This document shows, piece after piece, positions 18,461-27,786 of a DNA stretch of 64,000 bases (its first letter is position 1; each line of letters starts with the position of its first letter). Below the pieces are notes generated by a model that saw nothing but the letters and a program-made list of their open reading frames with translations, had not been told where the DNA came from and did no database searches. The DNA is from Corynebacterium canis (lineage in GTDB: Bacteria; Actinomycetota; Actinomycetes; Mycobacteriales; Mycobacteriaceae), in the NCBI RefSeq assembly GCF_030408595.1, contig NZ_CP047080.1, forward strand, positions 807,501 through 871,500, written 5' to 3'. A program made the position numbers and the translations under genes.

Positions 18461-19924
18461 ATGACTGCGAGCACAAACGCAGCACCAACATCGGGATTAA
18501 TCGATCGTTTTTTCCATGTTTCAGCGCGCGGGTCCACCGTGGGCACAGAAATTCGTGCGGGCGTGGTGACCTTCTTCGCCATGGCCTACATCATTATCCT
18601 GAACCCCCTGATCATTGGCACCGTCGAAGACCACACGGGCACCGCGCTGGGCGTGCCGCAAGTCGCCGCCGTAACCGCGCTGGCCGCCGGCGTGATGACC
18701 ATCGGGTTTGGCCTGCTCGCCCGCTACCCCTTCGGCATTGCCACCGGCCTCGGCATTAATACGCTCGTGGCCGTCACCTTTGTCACGGTGGAGGGTTTGA
18801 CCTGGCCGGAGGCCATGGGCCTGGTGGTTCTCGACGGTGTGATCATCGTCCTACTCGCCGTGTCCGGCTTCCGCGTCGCCGTGTTTAACGCCATCCCCGG
18901 CGAGCTAAAGGCCGCCATGGGTGTGGGCATTGGCCTCTTTATCGCCTTTATCGGCTTTGTGGACGCCGGCTTTGTCCGCCGCATTCCCGATGCCGCGGGC
19001 ACCACCGTCCCCGTCAGCTTAGGCATGAACGGCTCCATTGCCTCTTGGCCCACACTGGTGTTCGTTATCGGCTTGATTATCTGCGGCGTGCTTGTCGCCC
19101 GCAATGTGCGCGGCGGCCTGTTTATCGGGATCGTGGTCACCACCGTTATCGCGATGATCGTCGAGGCCGCCACCGGCGCCGGCCCCTCCTTTGTTGATGG
19201 CAAACCTGTTCCCACCGGTTGGTCGCTCGCCGTGCCTACCTTGCCGGATTCCATCGGCGGCCTGCCGGACCTGTCCCTGGTGGGTCAGGTCGATTTGATA
19301 GGTGCGTTCGGACGCGTCGGCGCGCTCGCGGCGTCGCTTCTCCTGTTCACCCTGGTATTAGCAAACTTTTTCGACGCCATGGGCACTATGACGGCGTTGG
19401 GCAAGCAGGCCGGGCTTACCGACGCCGACGGCAACCTGCCCAATATGAAAAACGCCCTGATCGTGGAGGGTGCCGGCGCCATCGTCGGCGGTGGCGTGTC
19501 CGCCTCCTCGAACACCGTGTATATCGACTCCGCGGCCGGCATTGCCGACGGCGCGCGCACCGGCCTTGCGAACATGGTTACGGGTGTGCTGTTTATCGCC
19601 GCTATGTTCCTCACACCCCTCTATGCGGTGGTGCCCATCGAGGCCGCAGCCCCCGTGCTGGTCGTGGTGGGCGCGCTGATGATGGGCCAGATCAGGGATA
19701 TTGACTTCACCAAATTCCACGTGGCGCTGCCCGCGTTCCTGATGATCGTGGTCATGCCGTTCACCTATTCAATCGCAAATGGTATCGGTGTCGGTTTTGT
19801 CGCATATGTGCTCATGCAGGCCGCCGCGGGTAAGGCCAAGCAGGTGCACTGGCTGCTGTGGCTGATTTCCGCGCTCTTCCTGGTGTATTTCGCGGTGGAT
19901 CCGCTGCTCAGCGTCGTGGAGTAG
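18461..19924 (+). CDS. NCS2 family purine permease (PbuG/PbuO type)
   Basis: The 487-aa product has about 12-13 membrane helices. AzgA-like NCS2 signatures are present: GTEIRAGVVTFFAMAYII, NANxL-equivalent GLGINTLVAV, FFDAMGTMTALGKQAGL and SASSNTVYIDSAAGI. The subfamily takes up guanine, hypoxanthine or adenine with protons; substrate cannot be read from sequence. I chose ATG at 18461 (MTASTNAA) because ACGGAGAA lies 8 bases upstream; an in-frame ATG at 18365 would add 32 non-conserved residues. It is divergent from pabAB. Confidence 0.92.
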   Translation: MTASTNAAPTSGLIDRFFHVSARGSTVGTEIRAGVVTFFAMAYIIILNPLIIGTVEDHTGTALGVPQVAAVTALAAGVMTIGFGLLARYPFGIATGLGINTLVAVTFVTVEGLTWPEAMGLVVLDGVIIVLLAVSGFRVAVFNAIPGELKAAMGVGIGLFIAFIGFVDAGFVRRIPDAAGTTVPVSLGMNGSIASWPTLVFVIGLIICGVLVARNVRGGLFIGIVVTTVIAMIVEAATGAGPSFVDGKPVPTGWSLAVPTLPDSIGGLPDLSLVGQVDLIGAFGRVGALAASLLLFTLVLANFFDAMGTMTALGKQAGLTDADGNLPNMKNALIVEGAGAIVGGGVSASSNTVYIDSAAGIADGARTGLANMVTGVLFIAAMFLTPLYAVVPIEAAAPVLVVVGALMMGQIRDIDFTKFHVALPAFLMIVVMPFTYSIANGIGVGFVAYVLMQAAAGKAKQVHWLLWLISALFLVYFAVDPLLSVVE

Positions 19925-19951
19925 CCCCGCGTGGACTAAGCTCCATGGTTT

Positions 19952-20824
19952 GTGCAGCCGACCTTTATCGCAGACCCGCAGGATCCCCGCCTTGATGACA
20001 TCCGGGCCCTCAACCACTCCGACCGCCGCCCCGACCTCCCAGGGGGCAAAGGCCTGGTGGTGGCGGAGGGCCCGCTCGTAATTCCTCGCTTGCTCGCCTC
20101 TCGCTTTCCCGTTCGAATGATCGTGGGTTTCGGCGCGAAGCTGGCGGCCTTCCTCGATGCGCACGGCGACCCGGGCGTACCCGTGTTCGAGGTCACGCGC
20201 GAGGTGTTGGCGGCCGTCGCGGGCTTTGATATGCACCGCGGTCTCGTGGCCACCGCCGATCGCGCGCCCGCCCTTACGATTGAACAAGCTATCGAAGGAG
20301 CCCGGACCGTGGCGATCCTCGAGGGCGTCGGCGATCACGAAAACATTGGCGCACTGTTCCGCAACGCCGCAGGCATGGGTGTCGACGCCATCCTTTTCGG
20401 CGCAGGCTGTGCCGACCCCCTCTATCGCCGCGTCGTCCGCGTCTCCATGGGCCACGTGCTCCGCCTCCCATTCGCCCATTTTGACGGCACCCCCACCACT
20501 TGGCAACGCCAGCTTGACCTGCTTAAACAGCGCGATTTCGCCACAGTGTCCCTCACCCCCGACTCAGCCGCCCTCCCGCTTTTCGACGCCCTGCCTCCCG
20601 TAGCGCACCGCCCTTTGGCACTGCTCGTAGGGGCTGAAGGTCCCGGCTTGACGGAGCACGCCATGCGCGCCACGGATATTCGCGCACGCATTCCAATGGC
20701 AGCCGGTACCGATTCCTTGAATCTCGCCACTGCGGCCGCAATTGCGTTCTATGAGCGGGCGCGCACACGCGCACATTCACCCAGCGAAGTCACCGGGAAT
20801 ACTGCCGCCCAAATAACCGAATGA
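19952..20824 (+). CDS. TrmH/SpoU family RNA methyltransferase
   Basis: The 290-aa product has an N-terminal substrate-binding region (1-105) and a SPOUT methyltransferase domain with all three motifs: HENIGALFRNAAG, LLVGAEGPGL and AAGTDSLNLATAAAIAFYE. The family 2'-O-methylates tRNA or rRNA using AdoMet; the target is unknown. It starts with GTG 28 bp after the permease gene, so the two may be cotranscribed. Its last 48 bases overlap the convergent response-regulator gene. Confidence 0.92.
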   Translation: MQPTFIADPQDPRLDDIRALNHSDRRPDLPGGKGLVVAEGPLVIPRLLASRFPVRMIVGFGAKLAAFLDAHGDPGVPVFEVTREVLAAVAGFDMHRGLVATADRAPALTIEQAIEGARTVAILEGVGDHENIGALFRNAAGMGVDAILFGAGCADPLYRRVVRVSMGHVLRLPFAHFDGTPTTWQRQLDLLKQRDFATVSLTPDSAALPLFDALPPVAHRPLALLVGAEGPGLTEHAMRATDIRARIPMAAGTDSLNLATAAAIAFYERARTRAHSPSEVTGNTAAQITE

Positions 20825-21439
20825 CTTTGCTAATTTAAGGGCGAGCACGGTGCGATCCGCCGCATCGAGTTTGCGCAACAGGTGTGATACGTGGTTCTTT
20901 ACGGTGCCTTCTGCAAGGAAAAGCTGGGCGGCGATCTGCTTGTTATTGGCCCCTTGCGCTACCAATTCGGCAACATTGCGTTCCGCCCTGGTCAGCGTCA
21001 TAATCCCGCGCTTTTCGGCGCCAGCCCGCCGACCGTGCACAATCCGTGCGATTCGCGGATCCAATACCATGCCCCCATCGGCGGCCGCATGGATCGCCTC
21101 GGATAAATGTTCGGCCGAAATGTCTTTCAGCAAATATCCGGCAGCCCCGGCGTCGATAAGCGAGCGCACTAGGGAAGCGTCGTCGAAGGTGGTGAGCACG
21201 AGCACTGGGATATCGGGATGCTGGCGCGCGCATGCCGTGACCACCGCGAGGCCGTCGAAGTCGGGCATCACCGCGTCGGTGACCACGACATCCGGCCTGT
21301 GTTCGCGTATCAGTTCGGAGACTTGGCGGCCGTCCGTGGTGGTGGCGACAACATCGCATCCGTCAATAGTTTCGAAAATCAGGGAGAGGCCGCGGAGCAG
21401 CAGCGCGTGGTCGTCGATCAGGATGATTCGCTTGCTCAC
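20777..21439 (-). CDS. NarL/LuxR family response regulator
   Basis: The 220-aa product has a receiver domain at 1-120 with phosphoacceptor Asp55 (VTDAVMPD) and switch residues LTTF and LLKD. A LuxR-type helix-turn-helix at about 145-210 (TRAERNVAELVAQGANNKQIA) completes it. It is coupled to the sensor kinase by a 4-base overlap. The C-terminal tail after AKSFGYLGG is encoded in the 48 bp shared with the methyltransferase gene. The target is probably the neighbouring CPBP protease gene or the operon itself; this is inferred. Confidence 0.93.
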   Translation of the reverse strand: MSKRIILIDDHALLLRGLSLIFETIDGCDVVATTTDGRQVSELIREHRPDVVVTDAVMPDFDGLAVVTACARQHPDIPVLVLTTFDDASLVRSLIDAGAAGYLLKDISAEHLSEAIHAAADGGMVLDPRIARIVHGRRAGAEKRGIMTLTRAERNVAELVAQGANNKQIAAQLFLAEGTVKNHVSHLLRKLDAADRTVLALKLAKSFGYLGGSIPGDFAG

Positions 21440-22623
21440 GCCGCGGCCCCTACCGGAACCGAGACCCTAAGCAGGAAGCCTTGGTCAATACCGCCATGGT
21501 CCGATAGCTCCATCGAACCGCCAATACTTTCGGCACGTTCACGCAGTGAGCGGAGCCCGAAACCGAGGTCAGAAGCGGAATTTCCGGAGCCATTATCGGC
21601 GATCAGGAGGGTGCCATTTGAGGTGAGCACAATGTCCACGCGATCCGCGCCGGAATGGCGCACCGCATTGGTCAACGCCTCCTGCGTCGCCGCCAAGAGC
21701 ACGCGTTCTGCGCTGTGATCGATGTCTAGTTCGGACGGGGTGCGCACCTGCACATCCAATCCGGTGGATGCGAAAGAATCTCCAACGCTCTGCAAAGCTT
21801 CCACAAAGCTATTCGATTCCACTCGGACCGGATTGAGTGCTCGCACGACCGTTCGCATCTCATCGAGGGCGTCCACTACGCTTTCCTGCGCGTGGCTCAC
21901 TTCCTCCAATGCGCGCTCCGGTGCGGAATTCCAGGCCCGCTGGGCGAATACAAGCGACATATTGATGGAGGTCAGCCGGTGGCCCAGGGCGTCGTGAAGC
22001 GCGGCGGCGATGCGGCTACGTTCCTGTGCCAGCGTAAGATCACGCAGCTGCTCATTCGCGAGCTTGAGCTGTTCCATGGTGTGCTGCCGCTCCGCCGCAG
22101 TTTCTGCATAGCGCCGCAGGAAAGAACCGAGCGCCACACTGGTGCCGATCGCGGTGATTGCGAACGCGGTTTCGATAAGGATCTGATACAGGTCAGATCC
22201 TTTGATCGCATGTGCGACACTGACAAATACCACCGGCAACGCGGCGCACAGCACAATATACGTTCGATTCGACAGCAAAAAATAGAGGACGGCCGCGGCC
22301 ACCCAAATAAAGAGAATCCCGGCCACGCCATTGCTCAGGGCGGAATTCACAAACAACACAACCACGAGGAGCGCCGAACGGTGACGCAACCTCACGCCGG
22401 TGGAGACAGCTTTAGACCACAACCACCAAGCGAACAAAGCTGCGATTATAAGTGTGCATTGCACAGCGGCAAACGCCGGGACGTCCCATATGATGAGCAA
22501 GCCGCTAAAGAAAAGTGCGGCCAGCAAAAAGAAACGCAAGAATGGGATGGCCTCATGAATGACCACAACGGTAGAAGTCGTGGGAATGCCATCGATACCT
22601 GTGGCGGTAGGGGAGGTGCTCAC
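21436..22623 (-). CDS. NarL-family sensor histidine kinase
   Basis: The 395-aa product has about five or six membrane helices in residues 28-165 and no large extracytoplasmic sensor domain. A linker coiled coil and a HisKA_3 dimerisation domain follow, with phosphoacceptor His210 (AAALHDALGH). The HATPase domain carries ATQEALTNAVRHS, IADNGSG and GFGLRSLRERA. The intramembrane-sensing layout is typical of kinases that respond to membrane-active compounds. It forms an operon with the response regulator and is divergent from the CPBP gene. Confidence 0.93.
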   Translation of the reverse strand: MSTSPTATGIDGIPTTSTVVVIHEAIPFLRFFLLAALFFSGLLIIWDVPAFAAVQCTLIIAALFAWWLWSKAVSTGVRLRHRSALLVVVLFVNSALSNGVAGILFIWVAAAVLYFLLSNRTYIVLCAALPVVFVSVAHAIKGSDLYQILIETAFAITAIGTSVALGSFLRRYAETAAERQHTMEQLKLANEQLRDLTLAQERSRIAAALHDALGHRLTSINMSLVFAQRAWNSAPERALEEVSHAQESVVDALDEMRTVVRALNPVRVESNSFVEALQSVGDSFASTGLDVQVRTPSELDIDHSAERVLLAATQEALTNAVRHSGADRVDIVLTSNGTLLIADNGSGNSASDLGFGLRSLRERAESIGGSMELSDHGGIDQGFLLRVSVPVGAAA

Positions 22624-22732
22624 AGTCTGAATTATAGTGGCGGCAAACCATGACTCGGGTCATGATTTTGCGGCGAAAACACATGGCGGCGGGCACTATC
22701 GAAGCCGCATATCCCTTAGATACAGTGACGAT

Positions 22733-23617
22733 ATGGACACGAAACAAGATCGCAAAATCGCAGCTCAGCCGCGTATTCCGCTGAATTGGTGGGGATTGAC
22801 CGTACGTGCAATCGTCGCGCTATTTATACTCCTTGTCGCCAACATTGTGCGAGTTCCGTTTCTATTCATTCCCTGGGTACAAAGCGAACCAAATCGCGCA
22901 ACACTCATTAGTGCGATCCTCCCATTTCTCACAATGGGTGTGTGCTTTGCATGCGTCGCCTTGTGGATGAAACACGTGGAACGAAGGCCATTCGCTAGCG
23001 CCGGTTTCAGCAACCTGCGGGAAATGCTGCCCGGATTGCTGGTCGGGATCGGGATCGTCGCCATACCGTGCTTGGCCAGCGCCTATGTTCTGCGTGCGTT
23101 CGTTGATAGCGGCGCCGAAGTAGAAAGCTTTGCCGGATTTGGGACAACCGAAATTCTGCTAGGAGTCTTGGCGCTAATCACAAAAGCGTTCGTATTGCAG
23201 GGCATTCCGGAGGAATTGCTCTATCGCGGGTGGCTGTTTTCCCTCACCCGATCGCGGCCGATCTTTACTGTGGCTTGGACGACCGTGGCGTTTGCCATTA
23301 TCCACCTAGTTTCCGAAGGCGGTCAGCAAAACTTTTGGGAGCGAATCGAATACTTAACGCTACCATTCGCCATGGGTTTGCTTGCCGGTGCGCTGGTGCT
23401 TCTGACCGGAAACCCTTGGTGCGCTGCCGGAACCCATGGCGGGATGCATTTGATCAACGGGCTATTGCCGCTGGTGATTGCATTCGAACAAAACGGCCCG
23501 GTGTCGTGGTTTGTTCCAGCGATCATGCAGGGCGTGACGGCGATCGTATTGCTTGCAATCTGGTGGAAACGCCGCGGGCGCGAATCCGGACAAGCTGGTG
23601 TTGCGCAATATACCTAA
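22733..23617 (+). CDS. CPBP family intramembrane metalloprotease
   Basis: This 294-aa polytopic protein has the CPBP (Abi/CAAX) catalytic set in order: Glu160-Glu161 with Arg165 (EELLYRG), His191 (FAIIHL) and His239 with Asn242 (HGGMHLINGL). Bacterial members process peptides or confer self-immunity to bacteriocins, and others are uncharacterised. I chose ATG at 22733 because the first helix begins soon after; the longer in-frame extension to 22637 would enter the divergent kinase promoter. It sits opposite the two-component operon with 109 bp between starts, which suggests joint control. Confidence 0.88.
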   Translation: MDTKQDRKIAAQPRIPLNWWGLTVRAIVALFILLVANIVRVPFLFIPWVQSEPNRATLISAILPFLTMGVCFACVALWMKHVERRPFASAGFSNLREMLPGLLVGIGIVAIPCLASAYVLRAFVDSGAEVESFAGFGTTEILLGVLALITKAFVLQGIPEELLYRGWLFSLTRSRPIFTVAWTTVAFAIIHLVSEGGQQNFWERIEYLTLPFAMGLLAGALVLLTGNPWCAAGTHGGMHLINGLLPLVIAFEQNGPVSWFVPAIMQGVTAIVLLAIWWKRRGRESGQAGVAQYT

Positions 23618-23710
23618 GATGCGATCACGGCGGGAACCCCTCGGCGCATGCTCGGCGCATTCTAGCCCTCGGCACATTCCAGGCTGAGGGCTCGAAGTAT
23701 GCCCGCTGGC

Positions 23711-24000
23711 GGTTGGTTTGCAATAGGTTGCGTGCTGCGCATGAAGTTTTTTACACACGAAACGTGGATTCTGTGTAATTTTCATCGTTCGGGGTCGCCC
23801 TGGGTCGCCGATGCGATACTTTTTACACAGATTTCTGGATTTTGATGTAAAAAATATCGGTAGACACCGTTCAACTCCGAGCGTGCCAATAAGTTGTGTG
23901 CGCCCTACCATATCAAAATGGGGCGTTTTGGGAAACTTGGCCATAGTTGGTTAAGGGTAGCGGACTTCAACGCCTTATAGGGGCTGCTACGGCGTTTGTT
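23711..24000 (+). repeat. 280-bp ACACA-hairpin repeat, copy A
   Basis: The left end is GCGCATGAAGTTTTTTACACAC. The first imperfect hairpin is TTACACAC...CTGTGTAA (about 23750-23779). The second is TTTTTACACAGATTTC...GATGTAAAAAAT (about 23819-23852). Then come CGGTAGACACCGTTCAACTC, ACCATATCAAAATG and a right end GGGGCTGCTACGGCG. The same order is found in the three other copies. Boundaries are approximate. Confidence 0.75.
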
Positions 24001-24289
24001 TTCAATTGGTCAAAATATATGGTTTCATATGTGCTACTGGGCTGAAAACGATGCGCTCAGAATTGGAGTTGGTGGGTGCCAGTCTGACGGAGACTTGGTG
24101 GAGCCTCTAGTGTCGCCAAACTTGCGGTGCTGACTTTGGTGTCATCTGCTATGAATTCATAGCCTTTTTCGAAGCCTGCCGCGCACTGTGGCGCAGGTAG
24201 GGCGAAAGCGCGAGTTGGATCGAGTCGGGTTGATGCATGGCGGCGGACCATCGGTGGTGACGGCACAATCTAGGCGTTTGGTGGACTGT

Positions 24290-24583
24290 AGGCTGGCTAT
24301 TGGAATGGGTTGTGTGCTACGCATGAAATTTTTTACACACAAATCCCAGATTCTGTGTAATTTTCATCATCCGAGGCTGGCTGGGGCCGCCGGCGCGATA
24401 TTTTTTACACAGATTTCTGGATTTTGATGTAAAATATATCGGTAGACAACGTTCAACTCTGGGCATGATGAAAGGTTGGAGACAACTTATTGGGGAGGGT
24501 TTTCGTCACAGTGACGTTATTCGCCCTTGACCTAATATGGGTGGCGAATTTTAAGGCTGTAGCGGGGCTGCTATGGTGTTTGT
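24290..24583 (+). repeat. 280-bp ACACA-hairpin repeat, copy B (most diverged)
   Basis: It has the same orientation as copy A about 290 bp downstream, with matching left flank (GGGTTGTGTGCTACGCATGAA). Both ACACA hairpins and CGGTAGACAACGTTCAACTC are kept. The ACCATATCAAAATG block is degraded, while the right end GGGGCTGCTATGG is recognisable. Confidence 0.7.
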
Positions 24584-24689
24584 GAAAATCGGAGCAATAA
24601 AACCGCAAACCGGCGCCAAAAATATGAGGCACATCATAGTTTGGAGTCCAGCTCCCTGCAGAACCAACCCCCGTCCCCCAACCCGAAAG

Positions 24690-25547
24690 CTACTCGGATC
24701 TATCGATGTGCCGGATCCGGTAGCGCAGTTCTTCGCCTTTGATTCGCATCCTTGTGCGGAGCGCTTTGGCCTGTCGGGAAGCGAAGTCGCTGGCTATGGC
24801 TAGCCAGCGGCTGAGGTCGTTGGGGGTGTCGGTTTCTGGGAGTTCGTAGTCGTCGTAATCTGGGTCGGTGGCGGAGAAGCCGAGTTTTGTGGATCCGCGC
24901 GTGACCAGGGTTTCTACATCCACGGCGTGGGGCTTCGGCCGGGGCACCATGCGGGGTTCGGCCCGCCCGTCGATGGCGTAGGCGACGATATTGATGTCGG
25001 GGCCTTCGTCGGTGATGCCGAGCCAGGCGCGCTGTGCGGCTTTCACCAAATCGTGCGGATGGAACGGCAGTTCGATTCCATGGCCTTCGCCTCCCCAGAG
25101 CGGCGCTTCGAAGGGTTCGGGCACGCCGATGTCTTCGTAGACGCGGGTGCGCCGCGCGCAGAGCGATCGTTTGAGTTGACCTGCGTGCCAGTGGGCCACG
25201 CCGCCGAGTCCGGTGTGTTCGTTGACGGCGAAGGCGTAGATGTCTACGGCGGGCAGCGAGCGCAGCAGGTGCGGATCCAATTCGGAGAGTTCGTGCGCTT
25301 GATCGAGTACGGTTTGGACTACGGCGAGCCCTGGGTATCCGCCGATGTAGTATTCGCCGCGCGAGGTTTTGGCGGAGCGATTCAGCGGGAATTGCCCGAA
25401 TACTGTGATGGGCCATCGGGGGTTGAGTTGGGCGAGGTATTTGCGTCCGAATCCCCGGTCGGCTTTTGGTTCGGCAGCGAGGATGCGCGCAGGGTTGGCG
25501 GCGGTGACGAACCATAGTGTGACTACGGCTTGGTGCGGGGCAGGCAT
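24690..25547 (-). CDS. DUF6928-like protein
   Basis: This 285-aa soluble protein begins MPAPHQAVVTLWFVTAANPARIL, which recalls actinobacterial DUF6928 proteins. It has WPITVFGQFPL and LPFHPHDLVKAAQRAWLGI blocks and a charged C-terminal helix. There is no signal peptide, membrane segment or catalytic signature that I recognise. It ends an apparent operon with sepH, 6 bp downstream of it. Family assignment is tentative and function unknown. Confidence 0.7.
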   Translation of the reverse strand: MPAPHQAVVTLWFVTAANPARILAAEPKADRGFGRKYLAQLNPRWPITVFGQFPLNRSAKTSRGEYYIGGYPGLAVVQTVLDQAHELSELDPHLLRSLPAVDIYAFAVNEHTGLGGVAHWHAGQLKRSLCARRTRVYEDIGVPEPFEAPLWGGEGHGIELPFHPHDLVKAAQRAWLGITDEGPDINIVAYAIDGRAEPRMVPRPKPHAVDVETLVTRGSTKLGFSATDPDYDDYELPETDTPNDLSRWLAIASDFASRQAKALRTRMRIKGEELRYRIRHIDRSE

Positions 25548-25553
25548 GCTCGG

Positions 25554-26486
25554 CTAGCTCCTCGGGCGCTTGGTGTTTGTGCGCACCCCGAGGAGTACGT
25601 CTTCCCAATGTGGCGTGACTGCTTTTCGACGCCGCTTAGGCTCCGGCGTTTTCACATTCCTCGGCGTGACTTGTTCCTCGTTCTCCAAGAAGCCATCGCC
25701 TTCCGTTGAGCGTTCGTCGGAGACTACTGGGATTGGGGCGGTTTGTTCGTTTGGGGTGGGGACGTCGAAGTGGGGGAGGCTGCGGACTGGTCGGGAGAAT
25801 TGGGGGTCGATTAGGTCGGCGGCGCTGGCGTTGCGGGCTACCACGGTGGGGGAGGCGCTGGTGCCTTTAGGGTGATAGGACCATTCGGCCGAGTTTTCGG
25901 ATATGCCGGATTGCCAGGTGACTTTGACTACCCATTGCCCGGAGGGGTCGCGATATGAGTCCCATTTGGATGTGGTGAGATCAATGTCCCGCGCTGCGAA
26001 CGCGGTGGCTAGGATTTCCCACAGGGTGAGGGAGGCGGGGCCGTCGTCACGCACGGGGAGGGCGCGTTTAGCTAACTCTGCCATGCGGGAGCGCTCGAGG
26101 AGGATGGGATGGGCAAAAGGTTCGATGCGGGATTCGCGCACACCAATGGCTTCCGCGATCTCGGCGATGGAAGCGCCGCCTCGAATACGTTCTTGAATCT
26201 CGCGGGGGCGCATGGTGAGCGGGCCGGAGGGTCGGGAATCCTGTTCGGGGGTGTGCTCCTCGGCGGCGGGGGCCAGCGTGGGCACCGGATCGGCGGGTGG
26301 AGGTTCCGGCGTCGCGGGTGGGGGAGTTGCGTCTTGTCGGGCCTCGGTTGGCGCGGCGTCTGGGGAGGTGAGGATCTCTAGCAGAGAATCGTCCACGGCG
26401 AGGAAGAATTGCTCGTCGGAGTCCTCAGCGCACAACACCAAAGACGTGGCATTTGACTCGTGTGCGACAAGGTGCAGCTCGCGCAT
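25554..26486 (-). CDS. sepH: Septation protein SepH (DUF3071)
   Basis: The 310-aa product has an N-terminal DUF3071 domain (MRELHLVAHESNATSLVL), a helix-turn-helix-like segment at about 95-140 (RPREIQERIRGGASIAEIAEAIGV), a conserved central block and a disordered basic C-terminus. SepH in Streptomyces and mycobacteria binds FtsZ and stimulates its assembly during septation. A proline-rich stretch splits the N-terminal part. I chose ATG at 26486 because GAGGAG precedes it by 6 bases. Confidence 0.88.
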   Translation of the reverse strand: MRELHLVAHESNATSLVLCAEDSDEQFFLAVDDSLLEILTSPDAAPTEARQDATPPPATPEPPPADPVPTLAPAAEEHTPEQDSRPSGPLTMRPREIQERIRGGASIAEIAEAIGVRESRIEPFAHPILLERSRMAELAKRALPVRDDGPASLTLWEILATAFAARDIDLTTSKWDSYRDPSGQWVVKVTWQSGISENSAEWSYHPKGTSASPTVVARNASAADLIDPQFSRPVRSLPHFDVPTPNEQTAPIPVVSDERSTEGDGFLENEEQVTPRNVKTPEPKRRRKAVTPHWEDVLLGVRTNTKRPRS

Positions 26487-26517
26487 GATTCTCCTCAAAG
26501 GCTCGTGAACGAAACGA

Positions 26518-26555
26518 CAAAGTGGATACACCCACTTGGGGTAGATGTATCCACC
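26518..26555 (-). terminator. serC terminator
   Basis: GTGGATACA (26522-26530) pairs with TGTATCCAC (26546-26554), with an inner CCC/GGG. On the minus strand it is followed by TTTGTCGTTT. It lies 18 bp after the serC stop and 32 bp before the sepH start. Confidence 0.75.
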
Positions 26556-26572
26556 ATAACGCGAACTTCGTG

Positions 26573-27700
26573 CTACTTGGCGGCGAAACCGCCGTCGAGG
26601 ATGTAATCGATTGCCTTTGTCAGGGTGACAATGTCAGCAGAATCGATAGCAGGGAACATGCCGATGCGGAGCTGATTTCGCCCAAGTTTGCGGTACGGCT
26701 CAACATCAACGATGCCGTTCGCGCGCAGAATCTTGGCGATTTGGGCGGCGTCGATCGAATCCGCGAAATCGATGGTGCCGACCACCAGGGAGCGCTTCGC
26801 GGGGTCCGCCACATAACAGGAGGCCTCCTCGCGCGTGTCGGCCCATTGATATAGCGCGGTTGCGGACGCGGTGGTGCGTTCGACCATACCTGCGAGACCG
26901 CCGTTGGCGTTCATCCACTGGACCTGGTTATCCAGCAGCAAAAGCGTGCCCACGGCGGGGGTATTGTAGGTCTGGTTCTTGCGGGAATTATCCACCGCGG
27001 TTTGCAGATTCAAAAACGCCGGGATAAAACGCCCGGAGGCGTTAATCTTTTCGATTCGCTCGATGGCGGCGGGGCTCATTACCGCAAGCCACAGGCCGCC
27101 GTCCGAGGCGAAGCACTTTTGCGGGGAGAAGTAGTACACGTCGGTTTCGGCGACGTTGACGGGCAGGCCGCCGGCGCCGGACGTGGCGTCGATAGCAATC
27201 AGCGCGTCGGTATTGGCGGGGCGGGAAACCTCGGCCATGGCGCCGGTGGAAGTCTCGTTGTGCGCCCATCCGAGCAGGTCACAGCCCTCCATCGCCTGCG
27301 GGGCGGGGGCGTCACCGGGCTCCGCCTTCACCACGGTGGGCTCCTCCAACCACGGTGCCTTGGCCGCGGCGGTGGCGAATTTGCCGGAGAATTCACCGAA
27401 GGACAGATGACCAGATTTCTTTTCGATCAGCCCGAAGGTTGCGGAATCCCAGAACGCGGTGGCGCCGCCGAGGGACAGCACGATCTCGTAGCCTTCGGGA
27501 AGCTGGAACAGCTCGCCCAGGCCCTCGCGGATGGAACCGACAACATTTTTGACTGCCGCTTGGCGGTGGGAAGTTCCCATGATGCCTGGCTGGCCGTCTG
27601 CAATAGCCTGGATTTGGGGAGTGCGGACCTTCGACGGGCCACACCCGAAGCGGCCATCAACGGGGTGCAGTTCTGCTGGGAGTGTAGGGAACTCGGTCAT
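26573..27700 (-). CDS. serC: Phosphoserine aminotransferase
   Basis: The 375-aa enzyme belongs to the actinobacterial SerC type, which makes phosphoserine from 3-phosphohydroxypyruvate with glutamate as amino donor in serine and pyridoxal phosphate synthesis. GCGPSKVR near the start, GTSHRQ, IDATSGAGG and the PLP-Lys motif YYFSPQKCF are present. I chose ATG at 27700 (MTEFPTLPAEL). As in C. glutamicum it lies close to gltA. Confidence 0.95.
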   Translation of the reverse strand: MTEFPTLPAELHPVDGRFGCGPSKVRTPQIQAIADGQPGIMGTSHRQAAVKNVVGSIREGLGELFQLPEGYEIVLSLGGATAFWDSATFGLIEKKSGHLSFGEFSGKFATAAAKAPWLEEPTVVKAEPGDAPAPQAMEGCDLLGWAHNETSTGAMAEVSRPANTDALIAIDATSGAGGLPVNVAETDVYYFSPQKCFASDGGLWLAVMSPAAIERIEKINASGRFIPAFLNLQTAVDNSRKNQTYNTPAVGTLLLLDNQVQWMNANGGLAGMVERTTASATALYQWADTREEASCYVADPAKRSLVVGTIDFADSIDAAQIAKILRANGIVDVEPYRKLGRNQLRIGMFPAIDSADIVTLTKAIDYILDGGFAAK

Positions 27701-27786
27701 GGCGAAGCGAAGACACTTTCTGTGAGCTTGCAAAGGGTGCTTCCTACTCTAGTCCTCAGCTTGGAGTTTCGGCGTACCCTGGGGTT

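Larger units (their letters stand above)
23618..24689. other. Gene-free region with two copies of the 280-bp repeat
   Basis: About 1.07 kb lies between the CPBP gene and the DUF6928-like gene. It is lower in GC than its surroundings and is mostly two direct copies of the ACACA-hairpin repeat. Short open frames in it are inside the repeat or lack start signals. Nothing else recognisable is seen. Confidence 0.7.
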
